Assembly: GCA_963540505.1 (NCBI GenBank)
Contig: CAUTMV010000002.1
Location: 1 to 64,000 of the forward strand
Source of the DNA: Wolinella sp963540505
GTDB taxonomy: Bacteria > Campylobacterota > Campylobacteria > Campylobacterales > Helicobacteraceae
DNA length: 64,000 nt
Direction of reading: 5' to 3'
Shown here: positions 51,041 to 60,322 of the stretch, piece after piece
Numbering within the stretch: position 1 is the stretch's first letter
Layout: the number at the start of each line of letters is the position of its first letter
The notes under the pieces: model-generated
The model's database searches: none
Seen by the model: only the letters and a program-made list of their open reading frames with translations
Told to the model about the DNA's origin: nothing
Made by a program: the position numbers and the translations under genes

Positions 51041-52492
51041 TCAGCCCAGAATTAGGGCGATTCCCAAAGTAAACATCACAGCCACACCCAAAAGCTCTCC
51101 GAGCAGAATCATGCGCGCGGTGTAACGCTCAATGCCCAGCTTCAGCCCTCGCCCGATGCTCGCCGCGCCGAATATGACGAGGCTCATGCCCATGCTCATG
51201 CAAAAGGCAGCGAGAAAGCCGATGAGGTATTCCCCAAGTGCCATAGTGAAGATGAAAATCGTAATCGTGCCCGGGCAAGGCACGAGGCTTGCGCCCAAAA
51301 CTACGCCCACATCGGTGCTCTTGCCCTCGCTTGAGCAGGCTTTGCAGCTACACGTGGGCGGGTGTGCGGAAAATGATGTGAAATTTTTAGTATTTTTGCT
51401 TTTGAAAAATGTCCTTTTAATCGCAGGAATCTTCTTATAGATCAAATAAATGGAGATTCCCAGAATGATTAATGCGGAAATTTTTGTAGCATAAAATATG
51501 AAGTTATCTAAAAATTCTTTAAAAAATAGCTCAAAAAAGTAGTAGATGACCAGCGTCATCAAAAAGGCTGAAAAGGTATGCACTATGCCGATTGCAAGGG
51601 CAATCCCTGCGGCTTTAGCACGATTTTGACGCACGCCAAAAAAGTAAGAGGTTACGAGCATTTTGCCATGCCCGGGTCCTGCGGCATGCAGCGCGCCATA
51701 AAGGAAAGAAAAGAGCAGTAGCGGGAGAATCGAGAAGCCGATTCCCTCTTTTTGCGTGCGCTCCAAAAGCTCTTTTAAGCGCACCGAAAAGGCATTGAGA
51801 ATGGATTGTAGCGTGAGCTCTACCTCAAGCTTTTCTGTAGATTGCTTCTCTTGGCGCGGTATATTGAGCGATTGTGTGTGCTCAAAATGTTTGATTTGCT
51901 CGCTGGAAGCGGCGATTTTGGGCATGATTTGGTTGATAAAAATCATGTTGTTAAAAGGATTCGCACTCCAAATCATCTCATGATCCCACATGAAATTGAC
52001 CTTTGAGACGAGGAATTCAAAAAACCTCTCTTTGTCTTCAAAGGCGAACATTAGCGTATCTTTTGCGCCAAGTTCCACATTAAAAGGCACGATATAGGAG
52101 AAAATCGCGCGGGAATCCTCGACGTCAAAGATGAGCTCGGGATTAATGGGAGCGATGGGGAGTGATTGCATATCCCTTAAGCCCTCGGAATTATCGTGTG
52201 TGATGGTGCTCAGATAATCCCTCGGAGCGATGTATGCGAGCAAAAGCCGCTTAATTTCGCTAAGTGCCTCCTCGCTAAGCACCCCCTGTTCATCGCCATA
52301 GCGCACGACGAGCTCCTTGCTGAAAGGGTGCGAGAAAGACCAAGTTATCTTCGCGCCGTAGGTGCGCGAGCCCCCCCCTTGAATGTCAATCTGCACATCA
52401 ATGGTAGGGGTGTAGAGCTGGCATAGCACGCAAGCCTGCAGAGGGGAGAAAAGAGCGAGGCTAAAGAGCAGGCTTAGGAGGATTTTCCGCAC
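51041..52492 (-). CDS. Nickel/cobalt exporter, DUF1007-NicO fusion
   Basis: A 483-residue protein. The N-terminal half (after a signal peptide, 1-20) is a periplasmic DUF1007-type domain; the C-terminal half is a NicO/RcnA-type transporter with LHAAGPGHGKMLVTSYF (about 264-280) and six or so membrane segments. A cytoplasmic or periplasmic loop carries HPPTCSCKACSSEGKS, cysteines that may bind metal. It probably exports nickel or cobalt, or handles zinc. The start is GTG at 52492 with AGGAA upstream. Confidence 0.85.
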   Translation of the reverse strand: MRKILLSLLFSLALFSPLQACVLCQLYTPTIDVQIDIQGGGSRTYGAKITWSFSHPFSKELVVRYGDEQGVLSEEALSEIKRLLLAYIAPRDYLSTITHDNSEGLRDMQSLPIAPINPELIFDVEDSRAIFSYIVPFNVELGAKDTLMFAFEDKERFFEFLVSKVNFMWDHEMIWSANPFNNMIFINQIMPKIAASSEQIKHFEHTQSLNIPRQEKQSTEKLEVELTLQSILNAFSVRLKELLERTQKEGIGFSILPLLLFSFLYGALHAAGPGHGKMLVTSYFFGVRQNRAKAAGIALAIGIVHTFSAFLMTLVIYYFFELFFKEFLDNFIFYATKISALIILGISIYLIYKKIPAIKRTFFKSKNTKNFTSFSAHPPTCSCKACSSEGKSTDVGVVLGASLVPCPGTITIFIFTMALGEYLIGFLAAFCMSMGMSLVIFGAASIGRGLKLGIERYTARMILLGELLGVAVMFTLGIALILG

Positions 52493-52501
52493 GATTCCTG
52501 C

Positions 52502-53908
52502 CTATTTACCGGGAATTGGCTCATCAAGAGCCATTTTTCCGTTGTTGAGGATATTATTCGGGTCAAAAGCTCTCTTGATTGCACGGAAGAGATTCATCTC
52601 CTCTTCACTAAATGCAAGGTGCATAAACGCAGCCTTAGAGAGCCCGATCCCATGCTCGCCACTGAGCGTCCCCTCAAGCTCCACAGTGAGCCTGAAAATC
52701 TCCTCAATCGCCTTGTGCCCGATCTCAAGCTGCTTAGGGTCGTTGCCATCCTCCACCATGACGTTTGTATGGACGTTCCCATCGCCTGTGTGCCCAAAGC
52801 AGGGAATCTTGAGCTGATATTTCTGCGCGATTTCCCCGATTCCCTTAAGCAGCGCGGGAAGTTTGCTACGCGGGACGGTAATGTCTTCGTTAAGCTTTTT
52901 ATTGCCATAGATGGTGATGCTCTGACTTGCGTTACGCCGCGCAAACCACAGCTCCTTCGCCTCTTCTTGCGTAGCTGCACGCTTAAAGCTTAGCGCATGA
53001 TTTTCGCGGAATTTCTCCTCGATTTTATCCATTTGGAGCTCAATATCCTCGCTTAGATTCCCATCGACGTCCGTGATGAGAATCGCCCCCGCATCAAGGG
53101 GCAATCCTTGATGAAACTTGCTCTCCACGGCTCTAATGGTAAGATTATCCAAAAACTCCATCGCCACAGGGGTCACGCCCGCTGCCATAGTTTTATACAC
53201 GGCATTCATCGCATCATCAATCGTAGGGAAGATTCCCATGGCACTTTTGCGAAGAGCGGGCCTGCTAAGGAGTTTAAAGGTAATCTCCGTGATGATTGCA
53301 AGCGTCCCCTCGCTGGCGATGAGGATCCCAGCGATATTGTAGCCCGCGACATCTTTTATCGTTTTTTTACCCGCGCGAATGATGTCTCCATTAGGCAGCA
53401 CCGCGCGCAGAGCCATGACGTAATCTTTTGTGATCCCATATTTGGCTGCGCGCATACCTCCGGCGTTCTCGCTTACATTCCCGCCCAGCGTAGAATACTC
53501 CTCGCTCGCAGGATCGGGCGGATAGAATAGCCCCACCGCCTCGACGGCTTTTTGGAGCTGCATATTGATGACTCCGGGTTGCACGCGCGCGACCATATTT
53601 TCCATATCAATCTCTAGGATTTTATTCATGTGCTTCTCAAGAGAGAGCACGATTCCGCCATTCACAGGCAACGACCCACCCGTAAAGCCGCTCCCCGCGC
53701 CACGAGGCACTACGGTGATTTGGTGCTCGTTGCAATATTTAAGCACGTCGCTGACATCCTTTTCATGACGCGGGAAAATAACCAGATCAGGCTCGTAGCG
53801 ATTCCTCGTCGCGTCATAGCAATAGGCGAGCTTATGCGCCTTGTCGCTAAAACAGTTATCCTCGCCAACCATCTTTTTAAGAGCCTTTATGTCCGCTTCT
53901 TTAATCAT
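52502..53908 (-). CDS. glcD: FAD-linked glycolate/lactate oxidase subunit
   Basis: A 468-residue flavoprotein of the GlcD/D-lactate dehydrogenase family. The PP-loop FAD-binding region is VVPRGAGSGFTGGSLP (about 68-83) with GGNVSENAGGMRAAKYG; the C-terminal part has HTGDGNVHTN and LSGEHGIGLSKA, which hold the substrate and metal residues. It oxidises a 2-hydroxyacid and passes electrons to quinone. ATG at 53908 follows AAGGAG; TTG at 53911 is the alternative. Lies directly downstream of a pgbA-like gene, as in H. pylori. Confidence 0.93.
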   Translation of the reverse strand: MIKEADIKALKKMVGEDNCFSDKAHKLAYCYDATRNRYEPDLVIFPRHEKDVSDVLKYCNEHQITVVPRGAGSGFTGGSLPVNGGIVLSLEKHMNKILEIDMENMVARVQPGVINMQLQKAVEAVGLFYPPDPASEEYSTLGGNVSENAGGMRAAKYGITKDYVMALRAVLPNGDIIRAGKKTIKDVAGYNIAGILIASEGTLAIITEITFKLLSRPALRKSAMGIFPTIDDAMNAVYKTMAAGVTPVAMEFLDNLTIRAVESKFHQGLPLDAGAILITDVDGNLSEDIELQMDKIEEKFRENHALSFKRAATQEEAKELWFARRNASQSITIYGNKKLNEDITVPRSKLPALLKGIGEIAQKYQLKIPCFGHTGDGNVHTNVMVEDGNDPKQLEIGHKAIEEIFRLTVELEGTLSGEHGIGLSKAAFMHLAFSEEEMNLFRAIKRAFDPNNILNNGKMALDEPIPGK

Positions 53909-53926
53909 CAAAAACTCCTTGTGTAG

Positions 53927-54661
53927 CTATTTTAACAGCTCATCGTAATAAAGATAATAATCCTTCACCTCCGCCCCGCCGAAAACCGCATTAAACCAAC
54001 TCTGCTCGACATTACCCAGGCGCGAGAAAAAGGGGCGAATCTGCTCCTCTTTGGGGGCGTCTTTTGCGATAGGATCTTGCCTAAGCAGGGCAAAAGTTTG
54101 ACAATCGCGCGCCTCACCTTTGCCGCTTGCGATAATGTAGAGGATTCCTATATTGTAGGCATTACAAATATGGCGAAAATCCTCACGACTTGGGGCATGC
54201 TCCCTCTCCTCAAGTAGATATGAGACAAATAGATCGGGGTGCTGCCATCTGATCTGCGGATAGGAATCGCGCACGTGAATATAGAGCTCTTGACTAGGCG
54301 CAATCAAAAGGGCACGGTCATAAAAGGTGCGCCAAAGCGTTTTGTCCTCTTTTTGTGGTGTGAGCTCGGGCTCGGGGAAGTAATTTTGCGCGAGCGAATC
54401 AAGCTTTTCAAAAGTGATCTTGGCGCGCCCCTCTTTAATCTCCACCACCTGCGCGCGCGCGATAATCACGGAATGCCCCCCCGCGAGCTCGCGCAGGATC
54501 TCCCCGCTCTCGCCGACTTTCAAATCCAAAGCAGGAATATAAGCGGTGTGTTTCTCCTGCGCGGAAACTTCAAGAATCGGGAGGGTGAGACGCTCCCCAA
54601 AGCTTGAGGCTTGAAGCAGTGAGAGAGCCAAAGATAGGAAGCTTAATACACGCAAAATCAC
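53927..54661 (-). CDS. PgbA-like surface protein
   Basis: A 244-residue exported protein (signal peptide about 1-18) of the type annotated as plasminogen-binding protein in H. pylori (PgbA, HP0508), also there next to glcD. Family segments: LDLKVGESGEILREL and YIIASGKGEARDCQTFALLR. H. pylori PgbA is longer (about 450 residues) and has a lysine-rich plasminogen-binding end. This protein ends YLYYDELLK and lacks that extension, so plasminogen binding is doubtful. The start is GTG at 54661 with AAGGAG upstream. Confidence 0.8.
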   Translation of the reverse strand: MILRVLSFLSLALSLLQASSFGERLTLPILEVSAQEKHTAYIPALDLKVGESGEILRELAGGHSVIIARAQVVEIKEGRAKITFEKLDSLAQNYFPEPELTPQKEDKTLWRTFYDRALLIAPSQELYIHVRDSYPQIRWQHPDLFVSYLLEEREHAPSREDFRHICNAYNIGILYIIASGKGEARDCQTFALLRQDPIAKDAPKEEQIRPFFSRLGNVEQSWFNAVFGGAEVKDYYLYYDELLK

Positions 54662-54705
54662 AGAATCTCCTTGAAAATGGGGCTTCTAAATATCAAATGA
54701 GCATT

Positions 54706-55281
54706 TTATAATTTTTTGGCTGTGAGTCCCTGCTCAAAAAACCACATAAAGGCAAAAAGTAGTCCTGGAGTTTTGGGCTTGTGCTCATCAAACATGAACG
54801 CCCGCGCCTTATCCAGCGGGACATACACAAGCTCGATCCGCTCACTATCGATGCCTCCGCCCTCATTTTCGCGCATGCTCTGCTCGATTTGCGCATAAAA
54901 GAGACTTTGACGACTGCCTGCAATTCCCACAGAGGAGAAAAAGGTCGTTACGGGTTTAAGCGCGTGGGGAGCGACCTTGTAGCCGCACTCTTCTAAAATC
55001 TCCTCACTGGCGATCTCAGCGAGGCTCTTCCCCTCTTTATCGACGATTCCTGCGCACAGCTCGTAGGTGTAGCCGTCGTTGTTTTTTAAATAGACCGCGG
55101 GACGAAACTGCTTGACAATGAGGAAAGATTCCCGCTCTTTGTGATAGAGCAAGACACTGACACTATCGTGGGAATCGACAATGTCCCAGCTCTTTTCCGC
55201 TCCACATTCGGTGTAGAAAATCCGCTTAGGCTTGACATAGCGGGAATCGTGGCATTCACTAATCCTAAGATGACTAATCAT
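54706..55281 (-). CDS. NUDIX hydrolase of the nucleotide-sugar type
   Basis: A 191-residue Nudix protein; the box region is AGIVDKEGKSLAEIASEEILEECGY (about 89-113), with key residues G90, E96, E105, E108, E109. The N-terminal IVDSHDSVSVLLYHKERESFLIVKQFRPAVYL resembles ADP-sugar and UDP-sugar diphosphatases. It begins 8 bases inside the end of the csd3 gene; the order csd3-NUDIX-pgbA-glcD is known from H. pylori. The exact substrate is open. Confidence 0.87.
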   Translation of the reverse strand: MISHLRISECHDSRYVKPKRIFYTECGAEKSWDIVDSHDSVSVLLYHKERESFLIVKQFRPAVYLKNNDGYTYELCAGIVDKEGKSLAEIASEEILEECGYKVAPHALKPVTTFFSSVGIAGSRQSLFYAQIEQSMRENEGGGIDSERIELVYVPLDKARAFMFDEHKPKTPGLLFAFMWFFEQGLTAKKL

Positions 55282-56470
55282 GAAGCGATGAGGTGGGGGA
55301 GGATTCCCGCTGAACCAAGAAGAGAGAATCGCGCTCTGGGCTGGGAATCTCGCCCTTTGCAATGACCTCTTGAAGCGAGGCTTTGTAAGTGGCTACAAGC
55401 TCCAAAAATTCCTGCTTTTCTCTATTTTTTAGTGCGCTTTTGGTAATTTTTATGCTTTTTAACGGATTGATGGCTCGATCATTTTTATATAGCCCCAAAT
55501 GTAGATGAGGTCCCGTGCTAATGCCGCTATTCCCGACAAATCCGATGAGCGCACCCTGCTTTACCACTGCGCCTGTGCGAATCCCTCTGGCATAGCCGTT
55601 TAGATGGGCGTAGAGCGTTTTGTATCCATCGGAATGTGCGAGGATAATGGTCTTGCCATAGCCTCCTTTATTTCCCGCGAAAATCACTCTGCCATTGCCC
55701 GCTGCCTTGATGGGCGTGCCTTTAGGAGCGGCATAATCCACACCCAAATGCGGGCGCACGATTCCCAAAATCGGATGCCTGCGCCCTGTGGAGAATCGAG
55801 AGGAAATGCGCGTGTAGTGCAGAGGCGTAACAAGCAGGAAATTCGCCCGCTCGCGCCCGCTCTCATCGTAATAGCGACCATCTTTAAAGAGGAATACAAA
55901 ATTTGGCTTGCCCTGAGTTTCGACCATGGAAGCCTTGATGCTGGGCATTCCAAAGGGCTTACCCAAACGATATTTGCGATCATAAATGAGCGCAAGCTTG
56001 TCATTTTTCCTGATATTTCTGCGGAAATCAACACTATTACGATACGCCGAGACGAATTCGCCCGCGAGCGAATAATCGCCCGTGAGCTCCAAAATATCCT
56101 GATAGGGCGAGGAGTTTAGCGAAAGGACGATGGATTGATTTTTCTCAAAATAGCTAATAGGAATGATCGAAATGCCGTATTTTTCCTCCGATTCCCGATA
56201 GATGTGGATCTGAACATCTTCGGTAACGGGAATAAGAGCTTGTAAAAATTCTCCACTCTCTTCATCTTTAAGGACATAAAATCGCACTCCGCTGTAAATT
56301 TCCGCAGCAAGCTCCTTATCTTCAGGCGGTAGGGAATAATAGAGGCTGGCGGGAATCCCGTGTTCCTCAAGGAAGGTTAAAAAAGTCGCCCCTTTATTCC
56401 ATGTCCTCTCTTCAGACATCGCTCCAAAAAGCAAACTCGCGCATAATATTATCAGTAGATACAATCTCAT
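55274..56470 (-). CDS. csd3: M23 peptidoglycan endopeptidase Csd3 (HdpA)
   Basis: A 398-residue periplasmic protease. It has a signal peptide (about 1-17) and a C-terminal LytM/M23 domain with zinc motif HLGVDYA (about 253-259) and HLH (about 330-332) in GISTGPHLHLGLY. The N-terminal 220 residues form the inhibitory LAD-type domains known in H. pylori Csd3/HdpA, which trims peptidoglycan cross-links and pentapeptides and sets helical cell shape. ATG at 56470 has GAGGCGA upstream. The end overlaps the NUDIX gene. Confidence 0.92.
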   Translation of the reverse strand: MRLYLLIILCASLLFGAMSEERTWNKGATFLTFLEEHGIPASLYYSLPPEDKELAAEIYSGVRFYVLKDEESGEFLQALIPVTEDVQIHIYRESEEKYGISIIPISYFEKNQSIVLSLNSSPYQDILELTGDYSLAGEFVSAYRNSVDFRRNIRKNDKLALIYDRKYRLGKPFGMPSIKASMVETQGKPNFVFLFKDGRYYDESGRERANFLLVTPLHYTRISSRFSTGRRHPILGIVRPHLGVDYAAPKGTPIKAAGNGRVIFAGNKGGYGKTIILAHSDGYKTLYAHLNGYARGIRTGAVVKQGALIGFVGNSGISTGPHLHLGLYKNDRAINPLKSIKITKSALKNREKQEFLELVATYKASLQEVIAKGEIPSPERDSLFLVQRESSPTSSLHD

Positions 56471-56583
56471 GGTCGCCTCGTGTGAGAATATAAACATTAT
56501 CTAAAGTAAAATATGAGCAGGAATTATATCAGAGAAAATGGAGTAATCTTAGGCGCAAATCCCGCATTATCCCCTATCTGTGC

Positions 56584-56589
56584 TATAAT
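56584..56589 (+). promoter_or_regulatory. -10 box for the small membrane protein gene
   Basis: TGCTATAAT, an extended -10 box, lies 30 bases before the ATG at 56620. No -35 is evident. Confidence 0.6.
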
Positions 56590-56619
56590 CGTAACAAATC
56601 TACCCAGAAGAGCGGAGTA

Positions 56620-56817
56620 ATGGATCTAAAAAATTGGCTCGTTCCCTCGGTGACTTTTTTCTTTTTTGTGTATGGAATGATTTTTGTCATCGCTTATACG
56701 GTCAAAGTGGGCGGCGCAAATATCAACTTTTTTATTGATGAGGGAGACTATCTCTATCGTCCTAAAACAGAAACCGAGAAGATGCTCTATGATATTTCAA
56801 GGAATTTTTCACGCTAA
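56620..56817 (+). CDS. Small single-pass membrane protein
   Basis: A 65-residue protein with one hydrophobic segment (about 6-28, WLVPSVTFFFFVYGMIFVIAY) and a short charged C-terminus (YRPKTETEKMLYDISRNFSR). GGAG precedes the ATG at 56620, and a TATAAT box lies upstream, so it is probably expressed. I do not recognise the family. It lies between csd3 (divergent) and the flagellar genes and may be cotranscribed with flgM unless the hairpins at 56813-56870 end its message. Confidence 0.65.
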   Translation: MDLKNWLVPSVTFFFFVYGMIFVIAYTVKVGGANINFFIDEGDYLYRPKTETEKMLYDISRNFSR

Positions 56818-56870
56818 CAAGCCATGTTAGCGGCGCGATTCCCGTATGGATTTGGCTAACCTTGGCTTGT
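56813..56870 (+). terminator. Alternative hairpins between the small membrane gene and flgM
   Basis: GTTAGC (56826-56831) can pair with GCTAAC on either side: 56813-56818 for a short 6-bp hairpin across the stop codon, or 56855-56860 for a larger one. The larger one is extended by ACAAGCC (56817-56823) with GGCTTGT (56864-56870). The two folds are mutually exclusive. A weak T-rich stretch (56871-56890) follows. This could be an attenuator-like end or just a terminator. Confidence 0.5.
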
Positions 56871-56900
56871 GATTTTTGCTCAAGCTTTTTATGAAACGGT

Positions 56901-56906
56901 CGATAT
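56901..56906 (+). promoter_or_regulatory. Sigma-28-like -10 element before flgM
   Basis: CGATAT, close to the flagellar sigma-28 -10 consensus, lies 42 bases before the flgM ATG. No good TAAA element at the expected distance is present, so the assignment is weak. Confidence 0.3.
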
Positions 56907-56948
56907 TAACTCGTGAGTGAATTCATTACCAAGGAAAGGATTCAAAAG

Positions 56949-57149
56949 ATGATTAGCCCGCTAAAATCAGGAATCGCATCGCTGGTCGCAAAAGGTGCTC
57001 AAGCCCGTGATAATGACGTAAAAACAGAATCTTCTCAGCCATCATCAAGGGTGCAATCTATCAAGGAGAGTATTCAAAAGGGTGAGTATAAGTTCAATCT
57101 CATGGGCACTTCTGAAAAGATGGCACTAAATTTGCTTAATCGTGGGTAG
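56949..57149 (+). CDS. flgM: Anti-sigma-28 factor FlgM
   Basis: A 66-residue protein ending with the typical sigma-binding part VQSIKESIQKGEYKFNLMGTSEKMALNLL. FlgM binds FliA until the flagellar hook is complete. ATG at 56949 is preceded by a strong AAGGAAAGGA site and begins MISPLKSG, matching the short Helicobacter FlgM N-terminus; the frame is open to a GTG at 56913, which would add 12 residues. It is followed by a flgN-like gene and flgK, an order also known in H. pylori. Confidence 0.85.
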   Translation: MISPLKSGIASLVAKGAQARDNDVKTESSQPSSRVQSIKESIQKGEYKFNLMGTSEKMALNLLNRG

Positions 57150-57168
57150 CTTGACATGAGGAGTTTGT

Positions 57169-57600
57169 ATGCTACACCACTATTTAGAGAGTGCCATTAC
57201 GGATTTAGAGGCACTTTTGGCAGTTACACAGCAAGATATTGAGGATATTCAAGAAGCTAGACACGAGGTTATATTCTCTCGCACAAAAGCCAAAGATGAG
57301 CTGGTCGGCTCATTTGAAACAAAAAAAAATCTTATTGATAGTGAGATCTTGAAGCTTACCAAAGAATCTCCCACCGTTCCGCTACCCGAACTTTTGGATG
57401 AAAACGCTACCGAGCTGCTAGGACAACTGCGGGAATCGCTTGAGAAACTCAAAGATGAGAATCGTCGCTACGCACGTATGGTTTTAGCCGTGTCGGAGTT
57501 TTATAATTCCCTTTTGGAGCGGCTGCTCCCCTCTCAACCTCAAGATTACAGCGGTAAAAAACAGCACGCACACTCCTCTTTTTTGACACTTGAAGCCTAA
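57169..57600 (+). CDS. FlgN-like flagellar export chaperone
   Basis: A 143-residue helical protein, probably a coiled coil over most of its length (HYLESAITDLEALLAVTQQDI, LGQLRESLEKLKDENRRY). Position between flgM and flgK, size and helical profile fit FlgN, the chaperone that keeps FlgK and FlgL export-competent; the sequence itself is poorly conserved in the family. GAGGAG precedes the ATG. The C-terminal tail is basic and polar. Confidence 0.75.
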   Translation: MLHHYLESAITDLEALLAVTQQDIEDIQEARHEVIFSRTKAKDELVGSFETKKNLIDSEILKLTKESPTVPLPELLDENATELLGQLRESLEKLKDENRRYARMVLAVSEFYNSLLERLLPSQPQDYSGKKQHAHSSFLTLEA

Positions 57601-57611
57601 GGAGGAGCGAA

Positions 57612-59447
57612 ATGGCTAGCATATTCTCCGCGCTAAGCACCTCCTATACGGGTCTTAAAACTCATCAAACAATGGTCAATACCACGGGACACAACATCGC
57701 AAACGCGAATAATGAATTTTATTCAAGACAGAGGGTGCATGCTACTGCGAATGAAGCGTTGTATTTCGGGCGATATAGTCTTGGGCAGGGAGTAGATGAC
57801 TCAAGTATCGTGCGTTTGCATGATGAGCATGTTTACCAGCGTTACAAAAAAGCCGCCACAGAGGAACAGTTTAGCTCCAACCAATATAGCATTTTGCGCG
57901 AGGCTTCGTCCTATTTTCCGGAGATGGACGGAATCGGACTCTATAACACCATGAAAGAGTATTTTGACGCATGGACGGCTCTCTCTCAGAAGTCCGGCGA
58001 TCCAGCCCAAAAGCTCGTCGTCGCGCAAAAAGCCCAGACACTCGCTCAAACAATTAGGGAGACGCGTGCGCGTCTTGTGCAGCTTCAAAAGACGACCAAC
58101 GAGAAGTTGAAAACGACCATTGATGAGATCAACAGAATGGGTAAAGAGATCGCCGAGATCAATAAACGCATTCGTCTCTATGAACATGAAAACTTTAACG
58201 AAAAAGCCAACGACCTCCGCGATAAGCGCGATGAGCTTGAGTTTGCCATCTCTAAACTCATCGGCGGTAAGGCCTTTAAAGATAAGCTCACGGGGAAAAG
58301 CAAGGTTCACACGGAGATTGCGGACTTTGATGAGAAATATAATCTCACTGTCGCGGGCGGATATACTCTTGTTGATGGGACGGTATTTCACCCGCTCGTG
58401 CTGGACAACGCCAAAGATCCGCAGGGACTCTATTCGGTTCATCATTTGGGGCAGGATTTTAAGGGTGTAGATATTACGCGCGATCTTCGCGAAGGTAAGG
58501 TCGGCGCACTGCTTGATACATGCCTTGGGAATCCAACCTGCGGTGCATGTAACGGGAAAATCGGGAAATTGCAACAATATATTAACAACCTCGATTCTTT
58601 CGCTAGAGGGCTTATGGAGGCGACGAACAACATCTACGCACAAAGCGCGCGCTCCTCGCTCACTAGCGATAATGGTTTGAAATTGCCCTCGGATCACAGC
58701 CTAACAAGTAGCAATTACAACATTACAAAAGGGAGCTTCGACCTTGTGATGTATAACTCCAAAGGTCAGGAAATTGGACGTAAGACCGTCCATATCAACG
58801 CGCTGACCACGATTAAAGATGTCGTCAATCAACTCAACAGCAACACCGATGATAATGGCGATAAAAACGCGGTCAATGACTTTGATGATCACTTTAAGGT
58901 TACTTACAACGAAGTTACCAAGACTTTCAGTATCGAGCCCAAGAATCCTCAATCGGGAATCACGCTCTCCTATCAAGATAAAGGGACGAATTTTGCCGGT
59001 GCTCTGGGAATCAACCGCTTTTTTGAAGGGAATAGTGCGTCTAATATCGATTTGGCGGCGACCTATCGCACGGATCCCACGTTAATTCGCAGCTATCGCG
59101 AGGCTGTGGAGGGGAATATCGTCGTGGCGAACAAAATGCAGCAGCTTCAGTATGACAAGATTCCTTTCTTTGACTATCATGGGAATCGCTACGATGAGAC
59201 GCCTGCGGATTATTTTAAGCTCACCGCGACCAAAGTAGCGACGGATACGGCTGATTCCAAGACAAATCATGAGATAAAAAAAGCGGTGCTTACATCGGTA
59301 AAAAAGGAGCACACATCAATTTCTGAAGTGAGCACCGATGAGGAGCTAACAAACCTCATTCGATTCCAAGGGGGTTATACGGCGAATGCCAAAGTCGTCT
59401 CCACGCTGGATAAAATGCTTGATACCTTGCTTGGGCTTAAACAATAA
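57612..59447 (+). CDS. flgK: Flagellar hook-associated protein 1
   Basis: A 611-residue hook-filament junction protein. The N-terminal rod motif (IFSALSTSYTGLKTHQTMVNTTGHNIANANNEFYSRQ) and C-terminal helix (LTNLIRFQGGYTANAKVVSTLDKMLDTLLG) are both conserved, with a long helical region at about 130-210. One TCLGNPTCGACNG stretch (about 297-309) carries three cysteines, unusual for an exported flagellar axial protein. AAGGAGGAG precedes the ATG. Follows the FlgN-like chaperone by 11 bases. Confidence 0.96.
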   Translation: MASIFSALSTSYTGLKTHQTMVNTTGHNIANANNEFYSRQRVHATANEALYFGRYSLGQGVDDSSIVRLHDEHVYQRYKKAATEEQFSSNQYSILREASSYFPEMDGIGLYNTMKEYFDAWTALSQKSGDPAQKLVVAQKAQTLAQTIRETRARLVQLQKTTNEKLKTTIDEINRMGKEIAEINKRIRLYEHENFNEKANDLRDKRDELEFAISKLIGGKAFKDKLTGKSKVHTEIADFDEKYNLTVAGGYTLVDGTVFHPLVLDNAKDPQGLYSVHHLGQDFKGVDITRDLREGKVGALLDTCLGNPTCGACNGKIGKLQQYINNLDSFARGLMEATNNIYAQSARSSLTSDNGLKLPSDHSLTSSNYNITKGSFDLVMYNSKGQEIGRKTVHINALTTIKDVVNQLNSNTDDNGDKNAVNDFDDHFKVTYNEVTKTFSIEPKNPQSGITLSYQDKGTNFAGALGINRFFEGNSASNIDLAATYRTDPTLIRSYREAVEGNIVVANKMQQLQYDKIPFFDYHGNRYDETPADYFKLTATKVATDTADSKTNHEIKKAVLTSVKKEHTSISEVSTDEELTNLIRFQGGYTANAKVVSTLDKMLDTLLGLKQ

Positions 59448-59452
59448 CGTCA

Positions 59453-60196
59453 GTGGATAGAGCCTCTCTAAAAGCACTTCTGGAGCGCGAATTTTGCAAA
59501 CGAAACCGCCCAGAGGAGCTCTCCCTCGCGCGTCCTGATCCGCTCCTAGTCGCAAGGGCGCAGGGCAATGAGTGGAGTGCGCTTATTTGCGCCCTCTTTG
59601 CCTATGGGAGCGCGAAGCAGATTGTCGCCTACCTCTCCTCTTTGGATTTTTCGCTTCTTGAGCGCGATGAAAAGGCGATTAGCACGTATCGCTTCAAACC
59701 CTATCGCTTCCAGAATTCCCGTGATGTGAGCGCGCTATTTCTTGCACTCTACCACTTAAAAAGAGCGCATCCATCGTTGTGTTCTCTATTTTTAAGTGGG
59801 TATAAAAACGGAGGCACACTGGAGGGAATCCACGCCTTACAGCGGGGAATCTGGGAGCATTCCGCGCGCTCTAGCGCAGGATTTCGCTTTTTAGTCGGCG
59901 AGGCTCATTCAAAGAGCTCTCCGCTGAAGCGATGGAATATGTTTTTGCGCTGGATGGTGCGTAAAGATAAGCTTGATTTGGGCTACTGGGCGGGGGCGAT
60001 TCCCGCAAGTGAGCTGATTTTGCCCCTTGATACGCACACCTTCAAGGTGTGCAAAAAGCTAGGAATCTTAAAGCGCAAGAGCTATGATCTCAAGGCTGCT
60101 TTGGAAGCAACCGAGTTTCTAAAAAGTCTCGATTCCCACGATCCGATCAAGTATGATTTTGCCCTCTATCGCTTGGGGCAGGAGGGGGAAATCTAA
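59453..60196 (+). CDS. TIGR02757-type conserved protein
   Basis: A 247-residue protein of the family annotated TIGR02757 (DUF2400). Characteristic segments are RPDPLLVARAQGNEWSALICALFAYGSAKQIVAYL, KRWNMFLRWMVRKD, DLGYWAGAIPASELILPLDTHTFKV and the final DPIKYDFALYRLGQEG. The helical architecture and LPLDTHT segment recall HhH-GPD DNA glycosylases, but no activity is proven. GTG at 59453, 5 bases after the flgK stop, so cotranscription with flgK is likely. Confidence 0.85.
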   Translation: MDRASLKALLEREFCKRNRPEELSLARPDPLLVARAQGNEWSALICALFAYGSAKQIVAYLSSLDFSLLERDEKAISTYRFKPYRFQNSRDVSALFLALYHLKRAHPSLCSLFLSGYKNGGTLEGIHALQRGIWEHSARSSAGFRFLVGEAHSKSSPLKRWNMFLRWMVRKDKLDLGYWAGAIPASELILPLDTHTFKVCKKLGILKRKSYDLKAALEATEFLKSLDSHDPIKYDFALYRLGQEGEI

Positions 60197-60322
60197 AGCC
60201 AACGATATAGAAAGCTCACTCCCATTTCCCCTTTTTTCTTATATTTCTTCCCTCTTTAAAACCTCTTTATAAACCCCTCAAACGCCCTTGATTCCATATT
60301 TTCTTTTCATCATTTTTTAAGC

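Noticed and set aside
56850..56878. Sigma-54 promoter (GG-N10-GC) before flgM
   Set aside because: The candidate GG and GC pairs are spaced by 9 or 12 bases, not 10, so the consensus is not met.
57801..58697. 298-codon open frame on the minus strand inside flgK
   Set aside because: It is fully antisense to a well-supported flgK, has no ribosome site and no domain signature; long antisense frames are common opposite genes of this codon usage.
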